Below, piece by piece: positions 1 to 5,678 of a DNA stretch of 7,387 bases; position 1 is the first letter of the stretch, and every line of letters starts with the position of its first letter. The stretch comes from RGIG8597 sp050872545. Lineage in GTDB: Bacteria > Spirochaetota > GWE2-31-10. The stretch covers positions 1 through 7,387 of the forward strand of contig JBNMHA010000112.1 of the NCBI GenBank assembly GCA_050872545.1, read 5' to 3'. The notes under the pieces were generated by a model. The model was given only the letters and a program-made list of their open reading frames with translations, had not been told where the DNA came from and made no database searches. Both the position numbers and the translations under genes were made by a program.

Positions 1-1565
1 ACATCATGTACTATCGGCAGCGTTCCGTAGCGCACCGCAATTAATTGGCTGATTCCGCACGGCTCGTAATAAGACGGCATTAGAAAAAAGTCTGCATATC
101 CGTAAAGCAATTTTCCGACTTCTTCGTCGAAAACATTAAGATATAAAGCATTTTTATGCTTATTAAGAATTTCCGCTTCGTTATCAAGGTTGCCCGTTCC
201 CGTAAAGATAAAAAATGCATCATGCTCCAAAATTTTTTCAATAAGTCTAGGATTTTCTTTTGAAAATAAAATGCCAAGCTTTTGTTCCACAGCACGTCCA
301 ACAAAAACAAACAAAGGTTTATCCGAGTAAGCTGCGGTTTCAACCGATTGAAGATGAGGTACAACATCGCGGTAATTGAAAAATCTTTTTCCGTGCCGAG
401 AGTAAATTTCTTTTACCGTATGTGGAAGTTCATGCAGAAAACTACGCTTACCGGCTTCTTTTTTTGCCTGCCAATTGTTTTTGTCCGTATCAAAAGGAAA
501 TTTCAACTGCTTTGGATCGTGAAAATCATAGTCAATTCCGTTAATGATTCCGATTAAACGGTTATTAATAAACTTTTCTTTTAAATCATTTTCAAGACCG
601 CAGCCGTAAATTTGCTTTTCCGTATCATGAAAAGTAATTTCAGTCGCATAAGTTTTGCTGACAGTACTTACTTGGTCGCAAAGGTTAATCGCAGTACGCA
701 TTGGATTAAAGCAAAGGCAGCCTCTGTTTATTAATTCTTGATAAAGATATTCTCTTTCTATTTCAGAAGGAATTCTTTGAATGCTATAGCGGTTTGTTGT
801 GCTATCAAATTTGTACAGGCTTTTAATTTTGTCGTGCAATTTTTTATCATCTGCCGTTTTTGCAAGTAAATGTTCTACTTCATTTTCAGGCAATGGCTGC
901 CTTTCTGCCGGGTAGCATATTGATTGAAGAAGCGGGCTTTTGCATAATTTTTTAAATATTATCGGTGCCCAGCTACGAAAAGAACTTTGTCCGAAAATGT
1001 CAAGCGGCAGTGTAAACGGACGTATACCTTGGTAATTCAAATTGTGGATTGTAAATACAGTTTTTAATCTATGCCGCAAAGTTTTAAATGCCGGAGCAAT
1101 TTTTAAAAGCAAAAACAAAAAACCTGTATGCCAATCGTGGCAATGCAGCAGGTTTACGTCTTTAAATAACTCGCAGTGCAGAAGAATTTCAAGAATAGCT
1201 TTGCTGTAAAACGCAAATCGGCGTGCATCATCCTCAAACGGTCCTTTTCTGCGAGAATTACTGTTTATATAAATATTGGAATATTTTCCGCCGAAAAATG
1301 CTTTGTTATAGACAAAATAAAACGCCACTCCGTTGTGATTGAAATATTTCAGTTTTACAATATAAGGTCTTTTAGAAAAGTTTACCGAACAGCGATATAC
1401 TGTCTTAGCTTTTACATTATCAGCGTAACCCGGAAGAAATACTGCAATAGAATCAACTTTATCTTTTAAATTATGAGACAAATCATTCACTACATCGCCT
1501 AACCCACCGACTTTTGCAAATCCGGAACATTCGGCTGCTGCCATAACCATACGAATTTGAGGCAT
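1..1565 (-). CDS. glgA: Glycogen (starch) synthase, GT5 family, 3' end missing
   Basis: The enzyme transfers glucose from ADP-glucose (the usual bacterial donor) to the non-reducing end of a growing alpha-1,4-glucan in the cytoplasm. The reading frame is open for 521 codons and runs off the left edge. The N-terminal domain opens with the GT5 nucleotide-sugar loop AKVGGLGDVV (Lys18), followed by HDWHTG at 143-148 and HNLNYQG near 176-180. The C-terminal domain shows NGIDYD at 342-347, GRAVEQK at 423-429 (Arg424 and Lys429 match the conserved Arg/Lys pair that contacts the phosphates) and EPCG at 501-504 with the catalytic Glu501. About 70 extra residues lie between roughly 185 and 290 compared with typical GlgA of about 480 residues, so the EPCG motif falls about 120 residues later than usual. 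The ATG at 1565 is preceded by GGAGA (1575-1571) at good spacing. The start is shared with no neighbour: the gene diverges from the methyltransferase-like gene. Family assignment is firm; the insertion is unexplained. Confidence 0.95.
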   Translation of the reverse strand, partial: MPQIRMVMAAAECSGFAKVGGLGDVVNDLSHNLKDKVDSIAVFLPGYADNVKAKTVYRCSVNFSKRPYIVKLKYFNHNGVAFYFVYNKAFFGGKYSNIYINSNSRRKGPFEDDARRFAFYSKAILEILLHCELFKDVNLLHCHDWHTGFLFLLLKIAPAFKTLRHRLKTVFTIHNLNYQGIRPFTLPLDIFGQSSFRSWAPIIFKKLCKSPLLQSICYPAERQPLPENEVEHLLAKTADDKKLHDKIKSLYKFDSTTNRYSIQRIPSEIEREYLYQELINRGCLCFNPMRTAINLCDQVSTVSKTYATEITFHDTEKQIYGCGLENDLKEKFINNRLIGIINGIDYDFHDPKQLKFPFDTDKNNWQAKKEAGKRSFLHELPHTVKEIYSRHGKRFFNYRDVVPHLQSVETAAYSDKPLFVFVGRAVEQKLGILFSKENPRLIEKILEHDAFFIFTGTGNLDNEAEILNKHKNALYLNVFDEEVGKLLYGYADFFLMPSYYEPCGISQLIAVRYGTLPIVHD

Positions 1566-1599
1566 ACTATTCTCCAAAGTAAGTTTAACTTTATAACTT

Positions 1600-1628
1600 T
1601 TGACTTTTTATAACCATTCATGTATATC
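1600..1628 (+). promoter_or_regulatory. Candidate sigma-70 promoter for the 1686 operon
   Basis: TTGACT (1600-1605) and TATATC (1623-1628) have a 17-base spacer, and TG sits directly before the -10 box. The start would fall near 1635, leaving a leader of about 50 bases to the TTG start at 1686. The -35 box lies just beyond the -10 box of the opposing glgA promoter, so the two polymerases would compete for the same DNA. Confidence 0.45.
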
Positions 1629-1635
1629 ATTACAA
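1607..1635 (-). promoter_or_regulatory. Candidate sigma-70 promoter for glgA
   Basis: Read on the minus strand, TTGTAA (1635-1630) and TATAAA (1612-1607) are separated by exactly 17 bases. Transcription would start near base 1600, giving a leader of about 35 bases that contains the GGAGA ribosome site. It overlaps the opposing promoter almost completely. Predicted by eye only. Confidence 0.5.
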
Positions 1636-1640
1636 TCTTG

Positions 1641-1654
1641 AATTTTATAAAATT
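1641..1654. repeat. 14-base perfect palindrome in the leader
   Basis: AATTTTATAAAATT equals its own reverse complement. It lies just downstream of the predicted plus-strand start point, where a repressor site could sit. An 8-base direct repeat, ATTACAAT, flanks it at 1629-1636 and overlaps it at 1652-1659, with 23 bases between starts. Both elements are pure or nearly pure A+T, so chance is a serious alternative. Confidence 0.3.
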
Positions 1655-1674
1655 ACAATAAATATTCTTAAATC

Positions 1675-1679
1675 GGGAG
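1675..1679 (+). promoter_or_regulatory. Ribosome binding site supporting a TTG start
   Basis: GGGAG lies 6 bases before the TTG at 1686. The nearest in-frame ATG codons (1716, 1719, 1722) have no purine-rich site before them, so this site decides for the TTG start. Confidence 0.7.
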
Positions 1680-1685
1680 ATAAAA

Positions 1686-2396
1686 TTGAGTCAAAGTCAT
1701 TTCTATGTTTTCGACATGATGATGCGTGCATGTATAATTTTGGGACTTATTTTTATGACATTCAGTCATTTTGTGTTGATTTTAAAAAATAGAAAAGCGA
1801 ATGAGCAAATGGAAGTTCTTCATTACCGCAAAGGATTCGCTGTACAAAAATTACCTCTTTATTCAACATACATTTGCGCTGTTTTGCTTGCTCTTTCAAT
1901 ATTCAGAGTCGGTTCTATACTTAAAGTAGATTCATCACATGTTCCTTCCTTATCAATATTTGGAATAACTTTTATGTCCGGAGATGAATTGAAACAAAAT
2001 ATGACAGCTTTGTACATTATCTGCATTGTGGGCGTTGTCTTATATTTGGCATCTTCCATACTTTATAATACTGCACAAGTTCAGCTTGGCAAAAATTATT
2101 CAATGGATGTTGATATTAAATACGGCTATAGATTGAAAACCAATGAATTGTACGGTTTCGTTCGTCATCCTTTATATTTAAGTGAAATTTTATTGTGGCT
2201 TTGTGCGTCATTAACGCTTCTGTCTTGGAGCCTTTTTTTATGGACAGTATGTGTTCACATTCCGCTTTATGTAAACAGGGCAAAAGCAGAAGATGAATTA
2301 CTGGAATACTACTGGAAAGATGAATACAGAGAATACAAAGAGCGAACAGGCGCATTTTTCCCGATAATTTTTGATAATAAATTGAAGCGCAGATAA
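1686..2396 (+). CDS. Isoprenylcysteine carboxyl methyltransferase-like membrane protein
   Basis: This 236-residue integral membrane protein has hydrophobic segments at about 12-34, 57-79, 105-127 and 163-195. The C-terminal part carries the hallmark of the ICMT/phospholipid-methyltransferase-like superfamily: GFVRHPLY (Arg160-His161-Pro162 to Tyr164), a long hydrophobic stretch, then an acidic helix starting at Arg198 with Glu202-Asp203-Glu204, then YREYKERTGAFFP close to the end. In studied relatives the RHP and acidic motifs help bind S-adenosylmethionine at the membrane face. The substrate cannot be read from sequence; bacteria generally lack prenylated CAAX proteins, so a lipid or small-molecule substrate is more likely (inference). 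Translation starts at TTG. Its TAA stop overlaps the ATG of the pseudouridine synthase gene (TAATG), which suggests translational coupling. An N-terminal extension of about 100 residues with two membrane segments precedes the recognisable region. Confidence 0.75.
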   Translation: MSQSHFYVFDMMMRACIILGLIFMTFSHFVLILKNRKANEQMEVLHYRKGFAVQKLPLYSTYICAVLLALSIFRVGSILKVDSSHVPSLSIFGITFMSGDELKQNMTALYIICIVGVVLYLASSILYNTAQVQLGKNYSMDVDIKYGYRLKTNELYGFVRHPLYLSEILLWLCASLTLLSWSLFLWTVCVHIPLYVNRAKAEDELLEYYWKDEYREYKERTGAFFPIIFDNKLKRR

Positions 2397-3073
2397 TGAA
2401 TGTAATTGAAATATTCAGAAATGACGGACTTCTTGCTGTAATAAAGCCACAAGGAGTCGCATCTGTTCCCGGCAAACTGCCGGATATTTGCTCCGCTGTA
2501 TTGGAAAAATATCCGCATATTGCAAAAGTAAACGGCTTTAATAAATCCGAAGGCGGTCTTTTGAATCGGCTTGATAATGAAACCGGCGGTATTTTGCTTT
2601 TTGCAGAAACAGATGAAGCTTTTGAGTATTATAAAAAATCAACAATACACAAATATTATTATGCCGTTACTAAAAATAAGCCTGATTGGACAGAAAAAGA
2701 TGTAGAATTTCCGATAGCACATCATTACAGCGACAAAGCGCGAATGATTGCGATTGTTCCGGACAAAGCTGAAACTTTAAAATACAGGGGAAAACCGCAA
2801 ATTACTCACACACATCTGCACTTTATAAAAGAACATAAATTTGTATCATTAATAGAAGCTGAAATAACTAAAGGCTGCAGACATCAGATAAGAGTTCATC
2901 TGGCAGCTGTTAATTTGCCGATATTGGGCGATAAATTATACAGCAAAACAAAAAATGCCGCAGCTTATCATCAATTGTTTTGCTACAAAGTTGTACTTAA
3001 AACATTATCAGGAGAGACTGTCGAAATAAAGTACTCTCCTGATGAATTAAAAGAAATTATGCAAACATATTAA
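2396..3073 (+). CDS. RluA-family RNA pseudouridine synthase
   Basis: The enzyme isomerises uridine to pseudouridine in rRNA or tRNA. The 225-residue protein consists of the catalytic domain alone, with no room for an N-terminal S4 domain, so it resembles the short RluA/TruC-like members. It starts with the family's opening strand and KPQGV (17-21). The catalytic motif is NRLDNETGG with Asp60 as the expected nucleophile; the usual His before Arg-Leu-Asp is Asn57 here. KYYYAVT follows near 85-91 and supplies the expected tyrosine. The RNA-binding motif reads GCRHQIRVHLA (160-170), ending in LPILGDKLYS. The usual form is GRTHQIR, so the Arg is displaced by one position. The target RNA site cannot be inferred. 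Translation starts inside the stop codon of the methyltransferase-like gene, without a strong ribosome site of its own. The 3' end overlaps the convergent lipoprotein gene by 4 bases. Confidence 0.9.
   Translation: MNVIEIFRNDGLLAVIKPQGVASVPGKLPDICSAVLEKYPHIAKVNGFNKSEGGLLNRLDNETGGILLFAETDEAFEYYKKSTIHKYYYAVTKNKPDWTEKDVEFPIAHHYSDKARMIAIVPDKAETLKYRGKPQITHTHLHFIKEHKFVSLIEAEITKGCRHQIRVHLAAVNLPILGDKLYSKTKNAAAYHQLFCYKVVLKTLSGETVEIKYSPDELKEIMQTY
3007..3043 (-). terminator. Perfect 10-bp inverted repeat, possible terminator of the lipoprotein operon
   Basis: ATCAGGAGAG (3007-3016) and CTCTCCTGAT (3034-3043) are exact reverse complements around a 17-base loop. The repeat lies inside the last codons of the pseudouridine synthase gene and 27 bases beyond the stop codon of the convergent lipoprotein gene. 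On the minus strand the stem is followed by AATGTTTTAAG, a weak U tract; on the plus strand no U tract follows. The position favours a role in ending minus-strand transcripts. The long loop and poor U tract make this a weak intrinsic terminator, and chance cannot be excluded. Confidence 0.4.
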
Positions 3074-3552
3074 AAAGCCGGTTTGATTTTTTTCTCACGC
3101 ATTTTTTCTATTTCAGGTTTAACTTCATACGGGTCAAAAACATTTTCTGCATGATCTATTTTTTCTAAAAGTAATGTTGCAAGTACAGTAAATTTCTCAT
3201 TTTCAGCACGTTCTTCTTCTGTAGTAAGTTCTCTGAACAAGAAAAATACTGAATCTAAATATTTTTTTGCGACCTTGTAGCTTTTCAGTTCATAATAATT
3301 ATAGCCAATCAAATAATTAGTCATAACTTTTTCGGTGCTTGGAAATTTTTGATTCATTTCATTCAATGTTTTAATTGCACTTAAATATTTACGTCTGTTA
3401 GTAAAAGATTGAGCTTCAAGCAGATAATTATCAAAAATCCATTTTTCTCTTTTCTTTTGCTTAGCTTCTGAAAATGATGTACATGAGCAAAGAGCTGATA
3501 ATATAAAAACTCCGCACAAAATAACTGTTATATGCTTAAAAAATACTTTCAT
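3070..3552 (-). CDS. Small TPR-like lipoprotein of unknown function
   Basis: The 160-residue product begins with a lipoprotein signal peptide: Lys2 and Lys6, a hydrophobic core at about 8-21, then LCSC with Cys24 as the likely lipidated residue (Cys22 is a poorer alternative). Spirochaete lipoboxes are known to be looser than the enterobacterial rule. After lipidation it would sit in the inner or outer membrane, facing the periplasm. Residues about 41-74 and 78-111 form two helix-turn-helix units with tetratricopeptide-like spacing (Tyr, Ala, Leu and a Phe-Pro turn in the first; Tyr, Gly, Tyr, Ala, Tyr in the second), the kind of fold used for protein binding, as in BamD. It is far shorter than BamD, so no such role is claimed. 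It is followed by a charged C-terminal tail. The gene lies 17 bases after the exported-protein gene, with AAGGGGA at 3566-3560 as ribosome site. The stop codon overlaps that of the convergent gene. Confidence 0.75.
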   Translation of the reverse strand: MKVFFKHITVILCGVFILSALCSCTSFSEAKQKKREKWIFDNYLLEAQSFTNRRKYLSAIKTLNEMNQKFPSTEKVMTNYLIGYNYYELKSYKVAKKYLDSVFFLFRELTTEEERAENEKFTVLATLLLEKIDHAENVFDPYEVKPEIEKMREKKIKPAF

Positions 3553-3569
3553 CGTAAAGTCCCCTTACT

Positions 3570-4280
3570 TTATTCCGTCTTATCTTGCAGATATTTTGTC
3601 ATCAAACGAAAAAGCTCTTTTGCAAATCTCTCATTAACTTCCGACAATCGCTGAGCTTCCAACGGTTTTGAAGAAACGGTCTTTACTATATATTTTTTCC
3701 TAATTTTTGCAATGTTTTTCTTATCTCTGCTTATAACTTCTGCACTGTACGTCATTTGAGTGTTTATATTTTTTATCAGGTTAAATTCACCGCTTTGGTA
3801 ATTTTCTATATAAACATGAATTTCCGGAATGTTTTCGGAGTTTTCCATATTTCTGAAAAAAGCCGTTTTTACATTTTTACTTTTCACGATTTTGAATAAT
3901 TTCATTTCCAAATCACTTTTATTTTTATTAAGCACATCTTGGAAAAACAATGTTTGCTCATCGGACAAATAAATTTCTTTCTTTTGGATAGAAGAATTTT
4001 CTTTGGAATTATCAATATTTTCTTGCTGCTCTGGCAATTTTTCTTCCAAAGCGGTATCTGAAGAAACATCAGTTTCGACATTGTTTTGAATTTCTTCCTT
4101 ATTATCCGGTAAAGTTTCTTCATGAACTTTCATATACTTTTCATTGATTTTAGTTTTTTCATCAAAATTAACTATAAATAAAACCTTTTCTGGAAAATCC
4201 GTCTTTTTGCCTTTCGATATGCTGAATGTAAAAAAAGGTAAAAGCACTGATAATAAGAGGAGTATAATTCTCTTTAACAT
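3570..4280 (-). CDS. Exported protein of unknown function with acidic linker
   Basis: I do not recognise a family. The 236-residue product starts with a basic-hydrophobic leader (Lys3-Arg4, then leucine-rich to about residue 22) that is either a signal peptide or a membrane anchor; no clear AxA cleavage site or lipobox is visible. A short hydrophobic strand follows at 33-39. Residues about 46-102 are rich in Glu, Asp, Asn, Gln and Ser and look disordered. Residues about 103-236 look folded, with a helix, alternating strand-like stretches and a final amphipathic helix. The protein contains no cysteine and no tryptophan. This layout is reminiscent of small periplasmic accessory proteins, but that is only an impression. 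The frame is open upstream to an ATG at 4382; the ATG at 4280 is preferred because GGAGGG precedes it, the signal sequence begins there, and a good promoter lies between the two ATGs. The lipoprotein gene follows in the same transcript. Confidence 0.7.
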   Translation of the reverse strand: MLKRIILLLLSVLLPFFTFSISKGKKTDFPEKVLFIVNFDEKTKINEKYMKVHEETLPDNKEEIQNNVETDVSSDTALEEKLPEQQENIDNSKENSSIQKKEIYLSDEQTLFFQDVLNKNKSDLEMKLFKIVKSKNVKTAFFRNMENSENIPEIHVYIENYQSGEFNLIKNINTQMTYSAEVISRDKKNIAKIRKKYIVKTVSSKPLEAQRLSEVNERFAKELFRLMTKYLQDKTE

Positions 4281-4289
4281 TTTATTTAG

Positions 4290-4295
4290 CCCTCC
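4290..4295 (-). promoter_or_regulatory. Strong ribosome binding site fixing the start at 4280
   Basis: GGAGGG on the minus strand (4295-4290) lies 9 bases before the ATG at 4280. It is the best ribosome site in the window and rules for this start over the upstream in-frame ATG at 4382. Confidence 0.75.
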
Positions 4296-4314
4296 ATAAT
4301 AAAAAATAAAACTT

Positions 4315-4343
4315 TTTATACTGCAATTTGTAACTAAAAACAA
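4315..4343 (-). promoter_or_regulatory. Candidate promoter of the exported-protein/lipoprotein operon
   Basis: On the minus strand TTGTTT (4343-4338) and TATAAA (4320-4315) are spaced by 17 bases. The start would lie near 4308, giving a leader of about 28 bases with the GGAGGG site. It does not overlap the divergent holB promoter. Confidence 0.5.
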
Positions 4344-4375
4344 CTTACTATATATATCAAAGAAGAATAAATTGT

Positions 4376-4404
4376 TTGACAAGTAAAGAAAATGCAGTTA
4401 TTAT
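4376..4404 (+). promoter_or_regulatory. Near-consensus sigma-70 promoter for holB-kinase-regulator
   Basis: TTGACA (4376-4381), a perfect -35 box, is followed after 17 bases by TATTAT (4399-4404), one base from consensus. Transcription should begin near 4411. This is the strongest promoter match seen in the window. The ATG at 4392 lies between the two boxes and so would not be in the transcript, which supports translation of holB from 4455, with a leader of about 44 bases. Confidence 0.7.
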
Positions 4405-4454
4405 GTCTTGTTTTTGTTAAAAATTATTTAATATATTTGTATTGGAACATTTAC

Positions 4455-5678
4455 ATGTATAAAACTTTGCTTGGACAAGAAAATATTACCAATATTCTGC
4501 AAAATGAAATTTCATATAATCCCCCCAGTTTGGCTCATTCTATGATTTTTTACGGCAGCCGTTATACGGGCAAACTTTCAGCTGCACTGGAAACCGCTCG
4601 TTTAATAAATTGTACAAAAGAAAAAGCAGATGACTGTAGCTGTCCGAATTGCACTGCGATACGAGACATAACCTTTAACGGTTTGGTTATTTTGTCGCGC
4701 CGAAATTACTATTACGAAATAATAGAAACTTTAAACTGCTATCGTCAAAAAAAACTTCCATATTTACGCGATAAACTTTATAAGGCAATAAGATTATCAT
4801 TTGCGCCATTGCAAGATTTTCTTATTGAAAATACAGTGATACCAGACAGTGACAAAAAGCAGCTGCAAACATTAGGAAATAAAATTGCAGATTTTATTGA
4901 CAAACCGGAATATACATCAACAGAACTTGAAGAAATTGAAAAATGCGCTGCTTTTTTTCTTACCCTTTATAAAAACAAAAACATTCCTGTAAATACATTC
5001 CGCAATATGCTGAACTGGTCGTATATGACTATGCCAGAAGGAAAAAAGGTTGTAATCATTGATGATGTAGACCAACTGGAACAATCGTCTGAAAATGTTT
5101 TGCTGAAACGCTTAGAAGAACCGTCTGATGATTTGTATTTCATTCTGTTGGCAGAAAACAGTAATCGTGTGCTTCAAACAATTCGTTCACGATGCAGAGC
5201 TTATTATTTTAAAGACCTGTCTGTTGAGACTAAAAACAATATCCTGCGTAATATATATTTACAAAACGATCCGGATATTTATTCTTCTTTATATGAATAT
5301 TTTCACCAAAGAGACCCGGTTTTACCAAAAAATCTTAAATCAAAAGTTGACAAACTCATAAATTTGACTTTTCAAAAAAATATAAGTTTTTCTGAACTAT
5401 ATTTATTTCTTGAAAATGAAAAAGATAAAGAAACTTTATTGGGAATAGCGAAAGAATTGCGTGCAGCAATTTCAAATGAAATTTCATCTTATGAAAATAA
5501 GAATGTTCAAAGTCAATATTCATGCTTACATTCTTTTAATATAAAGCAGCTGAAAGAAATTGAAAAGGATTTAAGATTGCGCATAGATCGTGCTTATGCA
5601 TTAAATCTTACCCCAAAAACTCAATTAGAAGGAATTTTGTACCCAATAAAGGAGATGATTTTACATGCAGATAGGTAA
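4455..5678 (+). CDS. holB: DNA polymerase III delta' subunit (clamp loader)
   Basis: This is an AAA+ clamp-loader protein, best read as delta', which helps load the sliding clamp at the replication fork. From the ATG at 4455 it has 407 residues. It opens with a LLGQENI segment. The P-loop reads GSRYTGKL (34-41): Lys40 is present but Leu41 replaces the usual Ser/Thr, as expected for a subunit that need not hydrolyse ATP. Four cysteines (53, 61, 63, 66) form the zinc-module pattern of DnaX/HolB proteins, with tighter spacing than usual. Walker B-like VVIIDDVD ends near 206, LLKRLEEP follows, and IRSRC (243-247) holds the clamp-loader SRC motif. About 90 residues between roughly 80 and 170 are extra compared with common delta' proteins. 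The frame is open back to 4392, but that ATG lies inside the promoter; GGA at 4444-4446 serves 4455. The end overlaps the kinase gene by 14 bases. A short DnaX-like identity is less likely. Confidence 0.82.
   Translation: MYKTLLGQENITNILQNEISYNPPSLAHSMIFYGSRYTGKLSAALETARLINCTKEKADDCSCPNCTAIRDITFNGLVILSRRNYYYEIIETLNCYRQKKLPYLRDKLYKAIRLSFAPLQDFLIENTVIPDSDKKQLQTLGNKIADFIDKPEYTSTELEEIEKCAAFFLTLYKNKNIPVNTFRNMLNWSYMTMPEGKKVVIIDDVDQLEQSSENVLLKRLEEPSDDLYFILLAENSNRVLQTIRSRCRAYYFKDLSVETKNNILRNIYLQNDPDIYSSLYEYFHQRDPVLPKNLKSKVDKLINLTFQKNISFSELYLFLENEKDKETLLGIAKELRAAISNEISSYENKNVQSQYSCLHSFNIKQLKEIEKDLRLRIDRAYALNLTPKTQLEGILYPIKEMILHADR

Noticed and set aside
80..557. Open frames of 91-95 codons on both strands (80-367 minus, 282-557 plus)
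   Set aside because: They lie inside the glycogen synthase gene in other frames, have no plausible ribosome site, and their products are low-complexity aromatic and lysine-rich strings. The minus-strand GlgA frame here carries clear family motifs.
1176..1469. A 97-codon plus-strand frame antisense to the glgA N-terminal half
   Set aside because: It is the antisense of conserved GlgA coding sequence, with no promoter or ribosome site and no recognisable domain.
1859..2518. Three minus-strand frames of 66-119 codons
   Set aside because: They are antisense to the methyltransferase-like and pseudouridine synthase genes, which have conserved motifs, coupled starts and a ribosome site.
2904..2925. 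Possible sigma-54 site (TGGCAG...TTTGC)
   Set aside because: The spacing between GG and GC is 13 bases instead of 10, and it lies inside the pseudouridine synthase gene.
3902..4123. A 73-codon minus-strand frame
   Set aside because: It is a shifted reading of the acidic linker of the exported protein, giving a lysine/isoleucine-rich product.
4281..4382. 34-residue N-terminal extension of the exported protein from the ATG at 4382
   Set aside because: The promoter boxes 4315-4343 lie inside it, no ribosome site precedes 4382, and the signal sequence and GGAGGG point to 4280.
4392..4454. 21-residue N-terminal extension of HolB
   Set aside because: It starts between the -35 and -10 boxes of the holB promoter, is hydrophobic in a way foreign to the family, and the conserved LLGQENI segment begins just after the ATG at 4455.
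5128..5361. A 77-codon plus-strand frame inside holB
   Set aside because: It overlaps the conserved LEEP and SRC region of HolB in another frame.
5347..5375. TTGACA inside holB as an internal promoter for the kinase
   Set aside because: No acceptable -10 box occurs 16-18 bases downstream.
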